From: Sipunculus nudus
Lineage: Eukaryota > Annelida > Sipuncula > Golfingiida > Sipunculidae
Assembly: GCA_026874595.1 (NCBI GenBank)
Contig: CM049308.1
Span: 35,022,027 to 35,086,026 of the forward strand
Reading direction: 5' to 3'
Length of the DNA: 64,000 bases
Position numbers and translations under genes: made by a program. The notes beneath the pieces were generated by a model. The model was not told the origin of the DNA. It saw only the letters and a list, made by a program, of their open reading frames with translations, and made no database searches. This document shows, piece by piece, positions 1 to 13,300 of the stretch. Position 1 is the stretch's first letter; each line of letters opens with the position of its first letter.

Positions 1-243
1 CTTCAGAGTCCTATAGCTTGAAGGATATGGGTAACAGAGACCTAATTTCAAGTTTCCACAGGCACTCTTCATGGGCCTCCTTGCATGACAAGAATGAAGT
101 TTCTAGGTCCAGTTGTTGCAATTTGTACCCTCTTGATAGATAACCACATCTTCAAAGGTCTCGAAAAAAGAGAAAAAAAATTCGTAAAAATTTGAAAAAA
201 ATAGAGGTGGCGCACCCTCTCTGCAGAAACTGATGGAACAGCT

Positions 244-3200
244 CATGATCAATATGTTTGCAAAAATCATGACCATCAGTCTTATAGTTATTGAGATACT
301 GCACTTTTTGTATCAAATTTTCCATTATTCTGGGGTGTATTTTGGAGCCATATAGCCTAAAGAATATGGGTAACAGAGACCTAATTTCAGGTTTCCATGG
401 AGAATTTTCATGGGTCTCCCTGTGTGTCAAGAATGAAGATTCTAGGTCCAGTTTTTATGATTTGTGCCCTGTTAACAGATGTTCATATCTTTAAAGGTCT
501 CAAAAATAGATAAAACATTCGTAAAAAAAAACCCAAACAAATACAGGTTGTGCCACCAGTCTGCAGGAACTGATGGAACACCTCTTGATCAATAGTTATG
601 CCACAAATCATGACCATCAGTGATGTAGTTATTGAGATATTGAAGTTTTTGTATGAAATTTTTGACTACTCTGAGGGGTACTTTGGGTCCCCATAGCTCG
701 AAGGATATGGGTAACAGAGACCTAATTTCTGGTTTCCATGGAGACTTTTCATAGGTCTCTTAGTGTATTGAGAATGAAGATTCTAGGTCCAGTCGTTACG
801 ATTTGTGCCATGCTAACAGATGACAGCATCCTTAAAAGTCTCAAAAATAGAAGAAGAAATCGTAAAAAAATCAAACAATATAGGTGGCGCCACCAGTCTG
901 CAGGAACTGATGGAACATCTCATAATCAATATGTATGCCAAAAATCATGAACATCAGTGATGTAGTTATTGAGATATTGAAGTTTTTGTATGAAATTTTT
1001 GACTACTCTGGGGGGGTACTTTGGGGCCCCATAGCTCAAAGGATATGGGTAACAGAGACCTAATTTCTGGTTTCCATGGAGACTTTTCATAGGTCTTTTA
1101 GTGTGTTGAGAATGAAGATTCTAGGTCCAGTCGTTACGATTTGTGCCATGCTAACAGATGACAGCATCCTTAAAGGTCTCAAAAATAGAGGAAAAAATCG
1201 TAAAAAAATCGAACGATACAGGTGGTGCCACCAGTCTGCAGGAACAGATGATACATCTCATGATCAATAGTTATGCCACAAATCATGACCATCATTCAAG
1301 TAGTTAATGAGATATTGAAGTTTTTGTATGAATTTTTTTACTTTTCTTGGGGGTACTTTAGGGCTCCATAGCTTGAAGAAAATGGGTAACAGAGACCTAA
1401 TTTTGGTTTCCATGGAGACTTTTCATAGGTCTCTCAGTGTGTCGAGAATGAAGATTCTAGGTCCAGTCGTAATGATTTGTGCCAAGTTAACAGATGACAG
1501 CATCCTTAAAGGTCTCAAAAATAGAGGAAAAAATTGTAAAAAATCAAACAATACAGGTGGCGCCACAAGTCTGCAGGAACTGATGGAACATTTCATAATC
1601 AATATGTATGCCAAAAATCATGACCATCAGTGATGTAGTTAATGAGATATTGAAGTTTTTGTATGAAATTTTTGACTACTCTGGGGGGGGGGGGGTACTT
1701 TGGTGCCCCATAGCTCGAAGGATATGGTTAACAGAGACCTAATTTCTGGTTTCCAAGGATATTTTTCATGGACCTCTCAGTGTGTCAAGAATGAAGATTC
1801 TAGGTCCAGTCGCTACGATTTGTGCCATGCTAACAGATGACAGCATCCTTAAAGGTCTCAAAAATAGAGGAAAAAATCGTAAAAAATCGAACAATAAAGG
1901 TGGCACCACCAGTCTGCAGGAAGTGATGACACATCTCATTACAATAGTTATGCCACAAATCATGACCATCAGTCAAGTAGTTAATGAGATATTGAAGTTT
2001 TTGTATGAAATTTTTTACTTTTCTTGGGGGTACTTTGGGGCTCCATAGCTCGAAGAATATAGGTAACAGAGACCTAATTTCTGGTTTCCATGGAGACTTT
2101 TCATAGGTCTCTCAGTGTGTCAAGAATGAAGATTCTAGGTCCAGTCTTTACGATTTGTGCCTTGTTAACAGATGTTTACATTTTGAAAGGTCTCAAAAAT
2201 AGAGAAAAAATTCGTAAAAAATTGAACGATACAGGTGGCGCCACCAGTCTGCAGGAAGTGATGGAACATCTCATGATCAATATGTTTGCAAAAATCATGA
2301 CCATCAGTCTTATAGTTATTGAGATACTGCACTTTTTGTATCAAATTTTCCATTATTCTGGGGTGTATTTTGGAGCCATACAGCCTAAAGAATATGGGTA
2401 ACAGAGACCTAATTTCAGGTTTCCATGGAGAATTTTCATGGGTCTCCCTGTGTGTCAAGAATGAAGATTCTAGGTCCAGTTTTTATGATTTGTGCCCTGT
2501 TAACAGATGTTCATATCTTTAAAGGTCTCAAAAATAGATAAAACATTCGTAAAAAAAAACCCAAACAAATACAGGTTGTGCCACCAGTCTGCAGGAACTG
2601 ATGGAACACCTCTTGATCAATAGTTATGCCACAAATCATGACCATCAGTGATGTAGTTATTGAGATATTGAAGTTTTTGTATGAAATTTTTGACTACTCT
2701 GAGGGGTACTTTGGGTCCCCATAGCTCGAAGGATATGGGTAACAGAGACCTAATTTCTGGTTTCCATGGAGACTTTTCATAGGTCTCTTAGTGTATTGAG
2801 AATGAAGATTCTAGGTCCAGTCGTTACGATTTGTGCCATGCTAACAGATGACAGCATCCTTAAAAGTCTCAAAAATAGAAGAAATCGTAAAAAAATCAAA
2901 CAATATAGGTGGCGCCACCAGTCTGCAGGAACTGATGGAACATCTCATAATCAATATGTATGCCAAAAATCATGAACATCAGTGATGTAGTTATTGAGAT
3001 ATTGAAGTTTTTGTATGAAATTTTTGACTACTCTGGGGGGGTACTTTGGGGCCCCATAGCTCAAAGGATATGGGTAACAGAGACCTAATTTCTGGTTTCC
3101 ATGGAGACTTTTCATAGGTCTTTTAGTGTGTTGAGAATGAAGATTCTAGGTCCAGTCGTTACGATTTGTGCCATGCTAACAGATGACAGCATCCTTAAAG

Positions 3201-4296
3201 GTCTCAAAAATAGAGGAAAAAATCGTAAAAAAATCGAACGATACAGGTGGTGCCACCAGTCTGCAGGAACAGATGATACATCTCATGATCAATAGTTATG
3301 CCACAAATCATGACCATCATTCAAGTAGTTAATGAGATATTGAAGTTTTTGTATGAATTTTTTTACTTTTCTTGGGGGTACTTTAGGGCTCCATAGCTTG
3401 AAGAAAATGGGTAACAGAGACCTAATTTTGGTTTCCATGGAGACTTTTCATAGGTCTCTCAGTGTGTCGAGAATGAAGATTCTAGGTCCAGTCGTAATGA
3501 TTTGTGCCAAGTTAACAGATGACAGCATCCTTAAAGGTCTCAAAAATAGAGGAAAAAATTGTAAAAAATCAAACAATACAGGTGGCGCCACAAGTCTGCA
3601 GGAACTGATGGAACATTTCATAATCAATATGTATGCCAAAAATCATGACCATCAGTGATGTAGTTAATGAGATATTGAAGTTTTTGTATGAAATTTTTGA
3701 CTACTCTGGGGGGGGGGGGTACTTTGGTGCCCCATAGCTCGAAGGATATGGTTAACAGAGACCTAATTTCTGGTTTCCAAGGATATTTTTCATGGACCTC
3801 TCAGTGTGTCAAGAATGAAGATTCTAGGTCCAGTCGCTACGATTTGTGCCATGCTAACAGATGACAGCATCCTTAAAGGTCTCAAAAATAGAGGAAAAAA
3901 TCGTAAAAAATCGAACAATAAAGGTGGCACCACCAGTCTGCAGGAAGTGATGACACATCTCATTACAATAGTTATGCCACAAATCATGACCATCAGTCAA
4001 GTAGTTAATGAGATATTGAAGTTTTTGTATGAAATTTTTTACTTTTCTTGGGGGTACTTTGGGGCTCCATAGCTCGAAGAATATAGGTAACAGAGACCTA
4101 ATTTCTGGTTTCCATGGAGACTTTTCATAGGTCTCTCAGTGTGTCAAGAATGAAGATTCTAGGTCCAGTCTTTACGATTTGTGCCTTGTTAACAGATGTT
4201 TACATTTTGAAAGGTCTCAAAAATAGAGAAAAAATTGAACGATACAGGTGGCGCCACCAGTCTGCAGGAAGTGATGGAACATCTCATGATCAATAT
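244..4296 (+). repeat. 2.03-kb higher-order tandem duplication
   Basis: A block of six monomers at about 244-2,271 is repeated at about 2,272-4,296. Matching points are 2,024-2,028 bp apart. The few differences include a 3-bp deletion near 2,880, G-run lengths near 1,682/3,709, a T/C change near 348 and an 11-bp deletion near 4,230. Neighbouring monomers differ from each other far more than the two blocks do. Confidence 0.9.
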
Positions 4297-4894
4297 GTAT
4301 GACAAAAATCATGACCATCAGTCAAGTATTTAATGAGATATTGAAGTTATTGTTTGAAATTTTTTACTTTTCTGGGGGGATAGTTTGGGGCCCCATAGCT
4401 GGAAGGATATGGGTAACAGAGACCTAATTTCTGGTTTCCATGGAGACTTTTCATAGGTCTCTCAGTGTGTCGAGAATGAAGATTCTAAGTCCAGTCATTA
4501 CGATTTGTGCCTTGTTAACAGATGTTCACATTTTTAAAGGTCTCAAAAATAGAGAAAAAAATTCGTAAAAAATCGAAAAATACAGGTGGCGCCACCAGTC
4601 TTCAGGAACTGATGGAACCTCTCATGATCAATATGTATGCCAAAAATCATGACCATCAGTCAAGTAGTTAATGAGATATTGAAGTTTTTGTATGAAATTT
4701 TGGACTTTTCTGGGGGGTACTTTGGGGCCCCATAGCTGGAAGGATATGGGTAACAGAGACCTAATTTCTGGTTTCCAAGGAGATTTTTCATGGACCTCTC
4801 AGAATCCCAAGTAACAAGGTTCTAAGTCCAGCGGTAACGATTTGTGCCTGGTTAACGGACGGACAGACGGACGACGGACAAAGAGTGATCGCTA

Positions 4895-4925
4895 TAGCTC
4901 AGATGACTTTCAGTCAGCTGAGCTA
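4895..4925 (+). repeat. Family A 3' terminal hairpin
   Basis: Arms TAGCTCAG and CTGAGCTA (8 bp, perfect), an A/G mismatch, then TGACT and AGTCA (5 bp) around a TTC loop. The same 31-nt structure closes every family A element. Confidence 0.93.
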
Positions 4926-4931
4926 ATAAAA

Positions 4932-7140
4932 ATTATCAGGCTTTACAAATTTTAATCTGTGATGCCTGGAGTTTTCAGTCAGTCTGAACTTTTTTTCCTT
5001 TTCTATCTCAAACAGGTACTGGTCTAAAAGGCAAGAGGTCTTAAAATCACTCTGTGAAACCGTGGGCATGAGACCTGGTCAAAATTACATGTACTGTTAA
5101 GTCACACAGGGAAATGAACAAGGCCTACAGGCCTAATGCTAACCTCTGCAATGGGATAAACACCAGGTATATTGCTTCAATGCTGGACCATTACTGTTCA
5201 AGTACATGCGTAACATGTATGAACAATGCAAGTACATAACATTTTGAACACGAATTAATAACACAAACATCACTGCTGAAATTCTGGCATGGGTGCACAC
5301 AACACAAAAAATGACTGTAGCTGGCACCACTAGTCTTGTAAACAATGAAGATATGTATATAAATTTGCCCAAATTCAGACTGATATGTGAAACCCTTCCA
5401 GCAAAATAAGCAGGGACATACACTGTGCCAAAAATTATTTTAGGTAGCGCCACCGGCCTTGAACACAATAAAGCTATCCGATATGTGCCAAAATATGTAT
5501 ATGCCAAATTTCAGGCTGATGTATCAAATTCCTCTGTAGAAATAAGCAGGAGCATACACTGTGCAAAAGTCGTAGATGGCATCACCTGTCTTGTGAATGA
5601 GGAAGCCATCAAAGACGCATAGACAGGTCAAAATATCAGACACTGTGCAAATCAAACTTCCCTTTAGTTTGATGCACTGGGCTGACCAGGCTTAGGTGAG
5701 AAAGGCAGTTGTCTAGCGTGAACTGTGATAAATTGCTGGCTCAAGCTAGTGCACTGAGTGAACTCTTGACCTGCACCTGGCTGGTTGGAGTGAACTTTTG
5801 ACCTGTACCTGGCTGCACTTAGTGAACTCTTGACCTTAATCTGACACAGTTGGCAATATGCAAAAGCTATAAATAGATCCAGGCTGAACTTTGGTGCCAA
5901 ATCTGATGCAGTGGGCAGTCTGTCAAAGCTATAAATAGAATGCAGCTACTGCATCAAGTGAACTCTTGACCTGTGCCTGGCTGCACTTATTACAATCCTG
6001 GCACTGTGCCAAAGCTATTTACAGACTTGACATCATTTTGGCTAATGGCCAACATACAGGCACAGGCAAATCTTGGCATGATGTAATAGATCCTGATAAA
6101 CTGGTGCCAGGCTAGATGTAACTGCTTTACACAGCTAACATATATAGTAAAATGACTCAATTCAATCTCCATAATTCAGCCAAATACCATTCATGTGAAA
6201 CCATTAAAGACATATTTTATCAGAATTATTGTGGGGATTATTCTTGTAAAATATTATCAACATCTGAGGATTATTAATGTGTGAGATTTAGGAATTTGGC
6301 CCAGTGGTGTTTGAGAAGAAGATCTTTATGACCACTGAGCTAAAATGGGCTGTCATGGTATATGACTAAATTCAACTTTCCATCACTCAGTCAAAAGTCA
6401 CTGAACAGAGACCATTTGAACAAACTTCAGAAAGCACTACCCTACAATTCTGTGCGAAATTAAACAATTTGGCCATATGGTTTCAGAGAAGTTTTTGTAG
6501 CCCTCAGTATGATACAGGCATTTATAACCACCGCCTTTGCAGGTGGTGCCACCAACACCTCAATTTCAGATATGACACATGTGACCAACATTGGCATAAA
6601 ATTTGGCGATGATAGGTCCAGCCACTTCTGAGAATGAAATTTTAGTATGCTTTTCTGGACAGATGACCAAGTTCAATTTCCTGTAACTGGGCCAAAAATC
6701 CCCGAACTGGAACCATTTGAACAAACTTGAGATAGATAGTTTCTGTGATTATTTCTGTGACATATTTCACAATTTGGCTGGAGTTTCAAAAATGAAGATT
6801 TTTAAAGAATTTTTAGCTTTTTCCCTATAAAATCCAAGAAAATACAGTTAGAAAAAAAAGAAACAAAATTTGATATATAGTTTTTTAGATGACTGATTTT
6901 TTGCATAATGTTTGTTGATGCTAGCTCCTGCAGTTTTTCGAGATGGTATGGGTTAATGTACAGAAGACGCACAGACTCACGACGGATGAAGCTGTAGCAT
7001 TGCATAAGCTCACAAGTTTGCTAAAAAATATGATTACATCTGACTTTGATTTGTATCCTAACAGACTGACAGTAAGATGAACTGACAAAGCAGAGGACCA
7101 TGTCAGTATCTTGAATGATCTTAAGTCAGCTGATTAACTC
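4932..7140 (+). repeat. Old degenerate tandem-repeat tract (family D)
   Basis: No exon was found here. Monomers of about 135 bp run from about 5,280 to 5,640 (GCAGGGACATACACTGTGCC near 5,410 and again near 5,547), with GGTAGCGCCACC at 5,443. A second tract near 5,750-5,990 repeats AGTGAACTCTTGACCTG. Two copies of a roughly 300-bp unit (GAACCATTTGAACAAACTT) lie at 6,400-6,780. A worn hairpin-like end, AAGTCAGCTGATTAA, occurs near 7,122. It appears to be one or more old pearl-like elements. Confidence 0.55.
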
Positions 7141-7227
7141 ATTAACACCTATAAGCTGAACAAACTGGTTGGTGAAGACATGGATGATGCTGTGTGTAAC
7201 ATGTTCAGTGGTTGTTCTGGGATGTAC

Positions 7228-7317
7228 CTGAGGTGTCCACACATCACCTACCACTGTGCTGTTAGTGGCGCTTGACCTCCTATCCTCCCAGGTATCTGCT
7301 CTCCTCCTGCACCCAGC
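7228..7317 (-). CDS. CATSPERE: CATSPERE exon 30 (last found)
   Basis: It reads AGCRRRADTWEDRRSSATNS then TVVGDVWTPQ, phase 0 at both ends. It continues the TMKQ|AGC motif. Acceptor TTGTTCAG, donor CAG|GTACAT. Reading on past the donor soon reaches a stop in sequence unlike the family, so the tail is expected in later exons. Confidence 0.85.
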
Positions 7318-10300
7318 CTGAACAAAACCATGTACAAGAGGATCAAAAGCTCTGTCATATTCAATAAAATACATTTTATTTAGAAAATCTGACAATGATT
7401 CCTTTCCAGGAAAGCTGAGAACCATAGGGTCTGTTTAATAAAAAAATTATTATGAATACATATTTTAAACTTAACAAATTATAAGCAGGTTGAAATAGAA
7501 CATGAATAAATTTCATAAACTAGAATACGGGTAGTTGATAATTGAATACATGTATGGAGGCATGGATTGAGTGGCAAGGGGAAATAAGAGTGAGACATGT
7601 TGCATATAAGCATGGCTGTCTGCAATGGTATCATGATTGTAGGTGGAGCCACATGTTTTTTGAAAGAGAAAAATATCCAAGATGTATACATATGCAAAAT
7701 TTCAGGTGGATCAGTCAAACCACTGTTGAGGATATGAGTGTTTTACCCTAGGCAGATGAACAGATGGACACCATGCAAAACTGGTTGTTATCTGGGCTAC
7801 TTTAATTGTATAAACTGATACTCATGATAAAATTCAGGCCGATATCTCAAACCATTCTTGAGATATTGGCATGGATGTCTGCAATGTGAATGTGAATGTA
7901 GGAGGTGCCACTTGTCATAAAATCAAGAAAGCTATCCAGGATGTACACATGCAAAATTTCAGGTGGATAACTTCAACCACTGCAGAGATATGAGTAATTT
8001 TAACTCAAGGCAGGCAAACAGATGGACTATGCAAAAATGGTTGCAGGTGGCACCACGTGTTTTTTGTATGAAATAAAGCTATCCAAGAGCTACACTGGTG
8101 AAAAATTTCAGCCAGATTGATCAAACCAGTCTTAAGATATGTGGGTTAATGTGTGAAAACAGATGCTCAGATTAATGCACTGCAGAAAGGTGAGGTCAGT
8201 GGTCAAAGCAAAATGGTTAGGCACCAGTTCACGTTTTGGAAAAATTGGTCCAGTGGTCTCAGAGGTGTATTCCTGAAACGAACGCTGCAGTGGAACCCGG
8301 TCAAAAACCTAGTATCCGCAAAACTTTGTTTTTGCAGATACAAATATATTCTTAAATCAGATACAAAGGTAAATTTAAGTGTATACCTACCTGTTTCATT
8401 GTAGTGTTGTATGTGAAATCAGTCCTGCCATGTTCCTCCCAAACAACAAAATTAGCATCCATTAGTTGTGAGTCCATGTTCTGATCAGTCCTTATGAAAG
8501 TACAAAAAGTCTTGTATAGGCATGTGATGATATGTTATATATCATGATACAATATGTATTCCAAAACATTCTTCCTGCTGAGGTACAGGATGCAATAATT
8601 ATGATGTATATTATACCAGTAGTTTAAGTTACAAGCCGATGTTCTTCTCTATAATTTTGGAAAGATGTTAACCCTTTTTACAAATCTATTCCTCAACCAC
8701 ACATGAATTTGAGATGTTATTTTTAAAACATTAGTGTTTTCAGTCCTAAGAAAAAGCCAATAGGTTGCTTTGTTGCTCGTCTGCAACCTATGATATGTCA
8801 CTAAATGAGCTGATAGTGTATATCTGTTAAATATTGGCCACAGCGTTCCATTAGATGATTATGTTCAGTCTGTGTACTAACACAGGGACATCTGACAATA
8901 ATGATACCACATGATTTATCTTTGTATTGTTATGTATTGGTGCAACAGTAAACTGTTACAGACCTAGTAATGGTAGTAATTTGTATTTGATTTTTCTACC
9001 ATGTCAACACCTTGGAGACCTTGCCAACACTAAGGTGCAATCAATCGTAATAATGATCACAGTGTGTTTAATATATTACAGAGAAATAAAAAAGAATTGA
9101 CATGCAAGTTAAATTTGGAATTAATTTTACTCTTCACATTGAGTATCCAAATTACTTTAACATGAGCCGCTGATTTTTAACATTGTCATTTGTCAATAGA
9201 TGCATTAAGAGTTGAGAAAATTAGCTTAGGATATTATGTAAAGTACAAAAACTCACAATACGAGTTTTGGGATAAACCCCTGGTCTTTGTGGATCCTGAT
9301 TGGGCACCCTAGGTCCTCAAAATCATAATTCACCACCTGGAAGTACATACAGCACACTGACTTCATAAGATTACCAATACTTGAAAGTCATCTGCCAGTA
9401 TTTACTAATGACATGCAACATCTAGTTCCTTCATAGCAATAAACACCTGTGATCTGTGGTGGCTTAACCAAGTCAGTGATGGCCATGGAAGAGACATACC
9501 AGGGTAATTTGTACACACTTTTATAGCTGTTCAAACTTTACAAAATCTCTTGATTATTTAACCATTATGACATCTTGCATTTAGGGTATCATCATCATTT
9601 GAAAATATCAAACTGGCCTTGTTCCTTTAAAACTGATGTATTGTTGTGGGTTCATTCCTATGCCAACTTATGTGGAGAAACTTCATATTTGCTCTGAAAG
9701 TTCAATTTTAACAAAAAAAGAAAACTGTAATTGTCAACCAAAATGCACATGCTGGAAGAGTGTGTACCAACATTGGCAGTAATTACCGATTGGGCCAAAT
9801 AGACCATACCTCCAGGGGATCAAACCATCAGTGGCCAATCCAGTGCTGGTGCATTTGCCTAGCAGTCTATCATTGAATACTTTGGGCAACTACACCAGGC
9901 TTTATTTTCTGGTTCTGGGACAATGTTGTGTGAACTGTGGGTATATCTTATTCCTTGTGTGATACTGTTAAATATATCATGACCTAATATCAGATATTCA
10001 TAATAACTACACCATTTTTTTCCAATGTGAAATTGACCCTTTGTACATACCTTGTCACCTGTTGATCTCAGAGCAATACTGTAAAACAGAAAAATACAGA
10101 AAATTACTGAATATGACATACCAAAACTGATAAACAGAACAACTCTCCAAAGAATATTATATACATATTTATAAATATAGATAGCTAGATAGACAGATAC
10201 TGTGATCAGCTTTTTGTTTGTGAAGGTATTATATTAACGATATTTGCAAACGGTGAACTATTGTGAAAATAAAACCTTCATGAATAAGATGCCAAAACTA

Positions 10301-13300
10301 CACATGTTGGCATTCTTCTCATTAACACCTCATTACATTATTTATGCCTGCAGTTTTGCAAGGCAAAAAAATATTGACATTATTGATATTGACAGATATC
10401 CTTTATTTTCTCAGTATGTAAAAGAAAGATATTATGAATTATGTAATATCTTTTACTTATAATGAATGCCCTTAATGAACAAGAATTTCCACTACTACTC
10501 CTTTATCCTTCAATGTGGCAAAGATTTTGCCAGCATAATAAATATTCGATATATAAACAATATAGGATATTGTTGATGAAGTGTGCAAATAGTGTGCTAC
10601 ATGGCCGCCAGAAGGAGACAAGTACTGGTGGGACTGACAGTGTTAAACATGTCAGGTGTGATATTTTTTTGTGTTTTGTTATGTCAGCACAGAGGAAAGC
10701 ATGCAGTTTGTCAGCTAGTTAAAAACTGTTGACTGCACTCAGTTGTCATGTTATCAACAGATATTCTATGTGTAGTATGCACTGTATAGCGAGATCGCAA
10801 AAAATGAACCCTCAGGAATGCTGAAAAGTGGAAATGCGAAATTTTAACCTTGTAAATATGAAGCCACCACTAATATATAAATATATATATATGTGTATGT
10901 ATGTATATATTTATATATATATATAAATACATATATATATATAACATATATGTACAATCAAATCTGCGACCATTCTCGCATAAATGCACAAAAACATCAA
11001 ACAAAAAGCAGGATTAAATTTGTTAACTAAATGAAAAAGGGGAGACATACCTTGGGATGGTATAATTGTGGACATGTGAACAGATCTGTGTATCATTGGT
11101 GTCTATCTTTATCTTCCGATGTCTAGAACATCCCACAAGTATTTGGCCTGACTGAAATATGAGAAAAACTTATCCATTAAATAACCATTAAACATAAGAT
11201 ACCTGCTATCTGATTATAACTCTGAACGCGTGGCAGGATGCCCCCCCCCCTGTGGAAACTGTTCACAAGCATAATTGTACAAAATATGGATGCTTAATGG
11301 TACATCTCTGAAGTTCACAGAGCTCTTATTATTCATTTGCCTTATTTGCAGACTTGTGATTTCTGGCTTACTCTGGATAACAAGTGACCCAGGGGTCATG
11401 ACGCTCAGCTGACCAGGAAGACATTGACAAAAGTAATTTTATCATCTGAATGTCAAATTTGAATGAAATACTTTTTCCAAACTTGACCTTTTGTATAAAA
11501 TCATCCAATATTCATTGGGGTACTATGGAGCTCTGTAGCATGAAGGATATGGGTAACAGACACACCTATTTTCAAGGTTTACAAGATGACTTTTCAGGGG
11601 TCTCCCAGCATGTCAAAAAAATAAAACTCTAGGTCCAGTTATTATGATTTGTGCCCTGTTAACAGATGACCAAATGTTTATTCTGGGGGGTATTTCAAAG
11701 CCGCATAGGATGAAGGATATGGGTAACAGAGATGTAATTTCAGGTGCACAAGGAGACTTTTCAGGGGCCTCCCAGCATATCAAGAAAGGAGATTCTGGGT
11801 CAAGTCATTATAATTTGTGCTCTGTTAACAGATGACCAAATCTTTATTCTCGGAGCCATAGCATGAAGGATATGGGTAACAGAGACCTAATTTCAGATTT
11901 CCAAAGAGACTTTCCAAAGGCCTCCCTGCATGTCAAGAAAGAAGTTCTAGGTCCAGTCATTATGATTTGTGCCCTGTTAATATATGACCAAATCTTTATT
12001 CTGGGGGGTACTTCAGAGCCCCATAGCTCACAGAATATGGGTAACAGGGACCTTATTTCGGGTTTCCATGTAGACCTTTTATGGGCTTCCCTGGAGGTGA
12101 GGACAGAAGATTCTAGGTCCAGTCATTATGATTTGTGCCCTGTTTACAGATGACCAAATGTTTAAAGATCACAAAAGTAGAGAAAAAAAATCGTAAAAAA
12201 TAAAAAAAAATATAGCTGGCGCCACCAATCTCCAGAAATTGATGAAACACTCCATGATCAATATCCATGCAAAGAATCATGGTGATTAATGCATTAGTTG
12301 TTCAGATACTCGAGCTTTTGTATTAAATTTTGCATTATTCTGGGGGGTACTTCAGAACCCCATAGCTCAAAGAATATAGGTCACAGTGACATAATTTCAG
12401 GTTTACAAAGAGAATTTCCATAGACCTCCCAGGATGTCAAATAAGAAGATTCCAGGTCTAGCGGTTACGATTTATGCCCTGTTAACAGACAGACGCCTGG
12501 ATGGCCGGACGGACGACGGACAAAAGGTGATCCCTATAGCTCAGATGACTTACAGTCAGCTGAGCTAAAAATGAGTGAACTGTGGGTAATTCTGCGGAGA
12601 GGCGTTATAACACCCTGTGATGGATGTATGAACTTGTTTATCTACAAGTGTTTTTGTAAACATGATACAGGTCTATATGTTGAAAAACAGACAGACATGG
12701 GGTCAATTATTCATGTCCTCAAGTGGAAACGTCATTATATGTTAATAAGAGAAGGTGAAGTAACGCCACTTTTTTTAATTAGCAAAACTCTGGTTCATCT
12801 GACTGTATGCCAATTTTCCTTATTTGACCTATTTGGATTATGATCAGAGGCCACTTTAGACTCCCCCCCCTGTTATAAAAACATCTATATGAACAATCCT
12901 TTTTTATATAATCCTTTTTTATATAAAGATTTAGGAGATTATCTTTATTGATTACATCTCAGATGAAGGAATGGGCCCCTTTAAGAACCGTACCTGATCA
13001 TAGATTACTTACCACAACAGCTGGCCTGGGGCAGGCAAGGTTCTGCCTGTGTGAGTATAACTCAAAGGTCACAAGCCCAGTGTAAGACTGCAGGCCATCA
13101 TGGGCAAACACTATCGTCTGAAACACACACCAGAGCATTTAATCAAAGAAGCTCTGTATGCAAGATAAATTTCTACCATATGAATATTATATTATTTTTA
13201 TTTCATTTTATTCAATAAAAAAAAAACTATTTTTTATGGGTTATCTTTCATTTATATTTGTTCTTATCAAGCTGGGCCTCATTAAGACTTGGCCTTGAGG

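Larger units (their letters stand above)
1..4931 (+). repeat. Family A pearl/HINE-like element A1, 5' end outside window
   Basis: About 15 head-to-tail monomers of 320-342 bp, each with GGTAACAGAGACCTAATTT (anchors near 30, 368, 710, 1046, 1385, 1727, 2063, 2396, 2738, 3073, 3410, 3751, 4087, 4407, 4749). Then come (ACGG)n at about 4,857-4,880 and the terminal hairpin at 4,895-4,925. Short reading frames such as METFHRSL recur with each monomer, but the period is not a multiple of three and no long frame exists, so it is not coding. Confidence 0.9.
8491..11050. other. Introns 26-28, no recognised feature
   Basis: Between exons 29 and 26, apart from exons 28 and 27, I see only unique AT-rich intron sequence. 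It includes a short (GATA/CAGA) stretch near 10,180 and an AT microsatellite listed separately. Confidence 0.6.

Noticed and set aside
152-4302. Many 60-100-codon frames with recurring peptides (METFHRSLSV, MTHRETHENSP) on both strands
   Set aside because: They follow the 338-bp repeat period, which is not a multiple of three, occur in several frames and strands, and have no splice or domain support. They are translations of repeats.
5139-5507. 122-codon minus-strand frame, considered for the missing CATSPERE tail
   Set aside because: It lies in a roughly 135-bp tandem-repeat tract, lacks the expected NY..CF motif and has no suitable splice sites.
6380-6460. Possible CATSPERE exon 31 reading NCRVVLSEVCSNG after an AG near 6,447
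   Set aside because: The sequence is part of a duplicated repeat unit, soon meets a stop and does not resemble the expected C-terminal segment.
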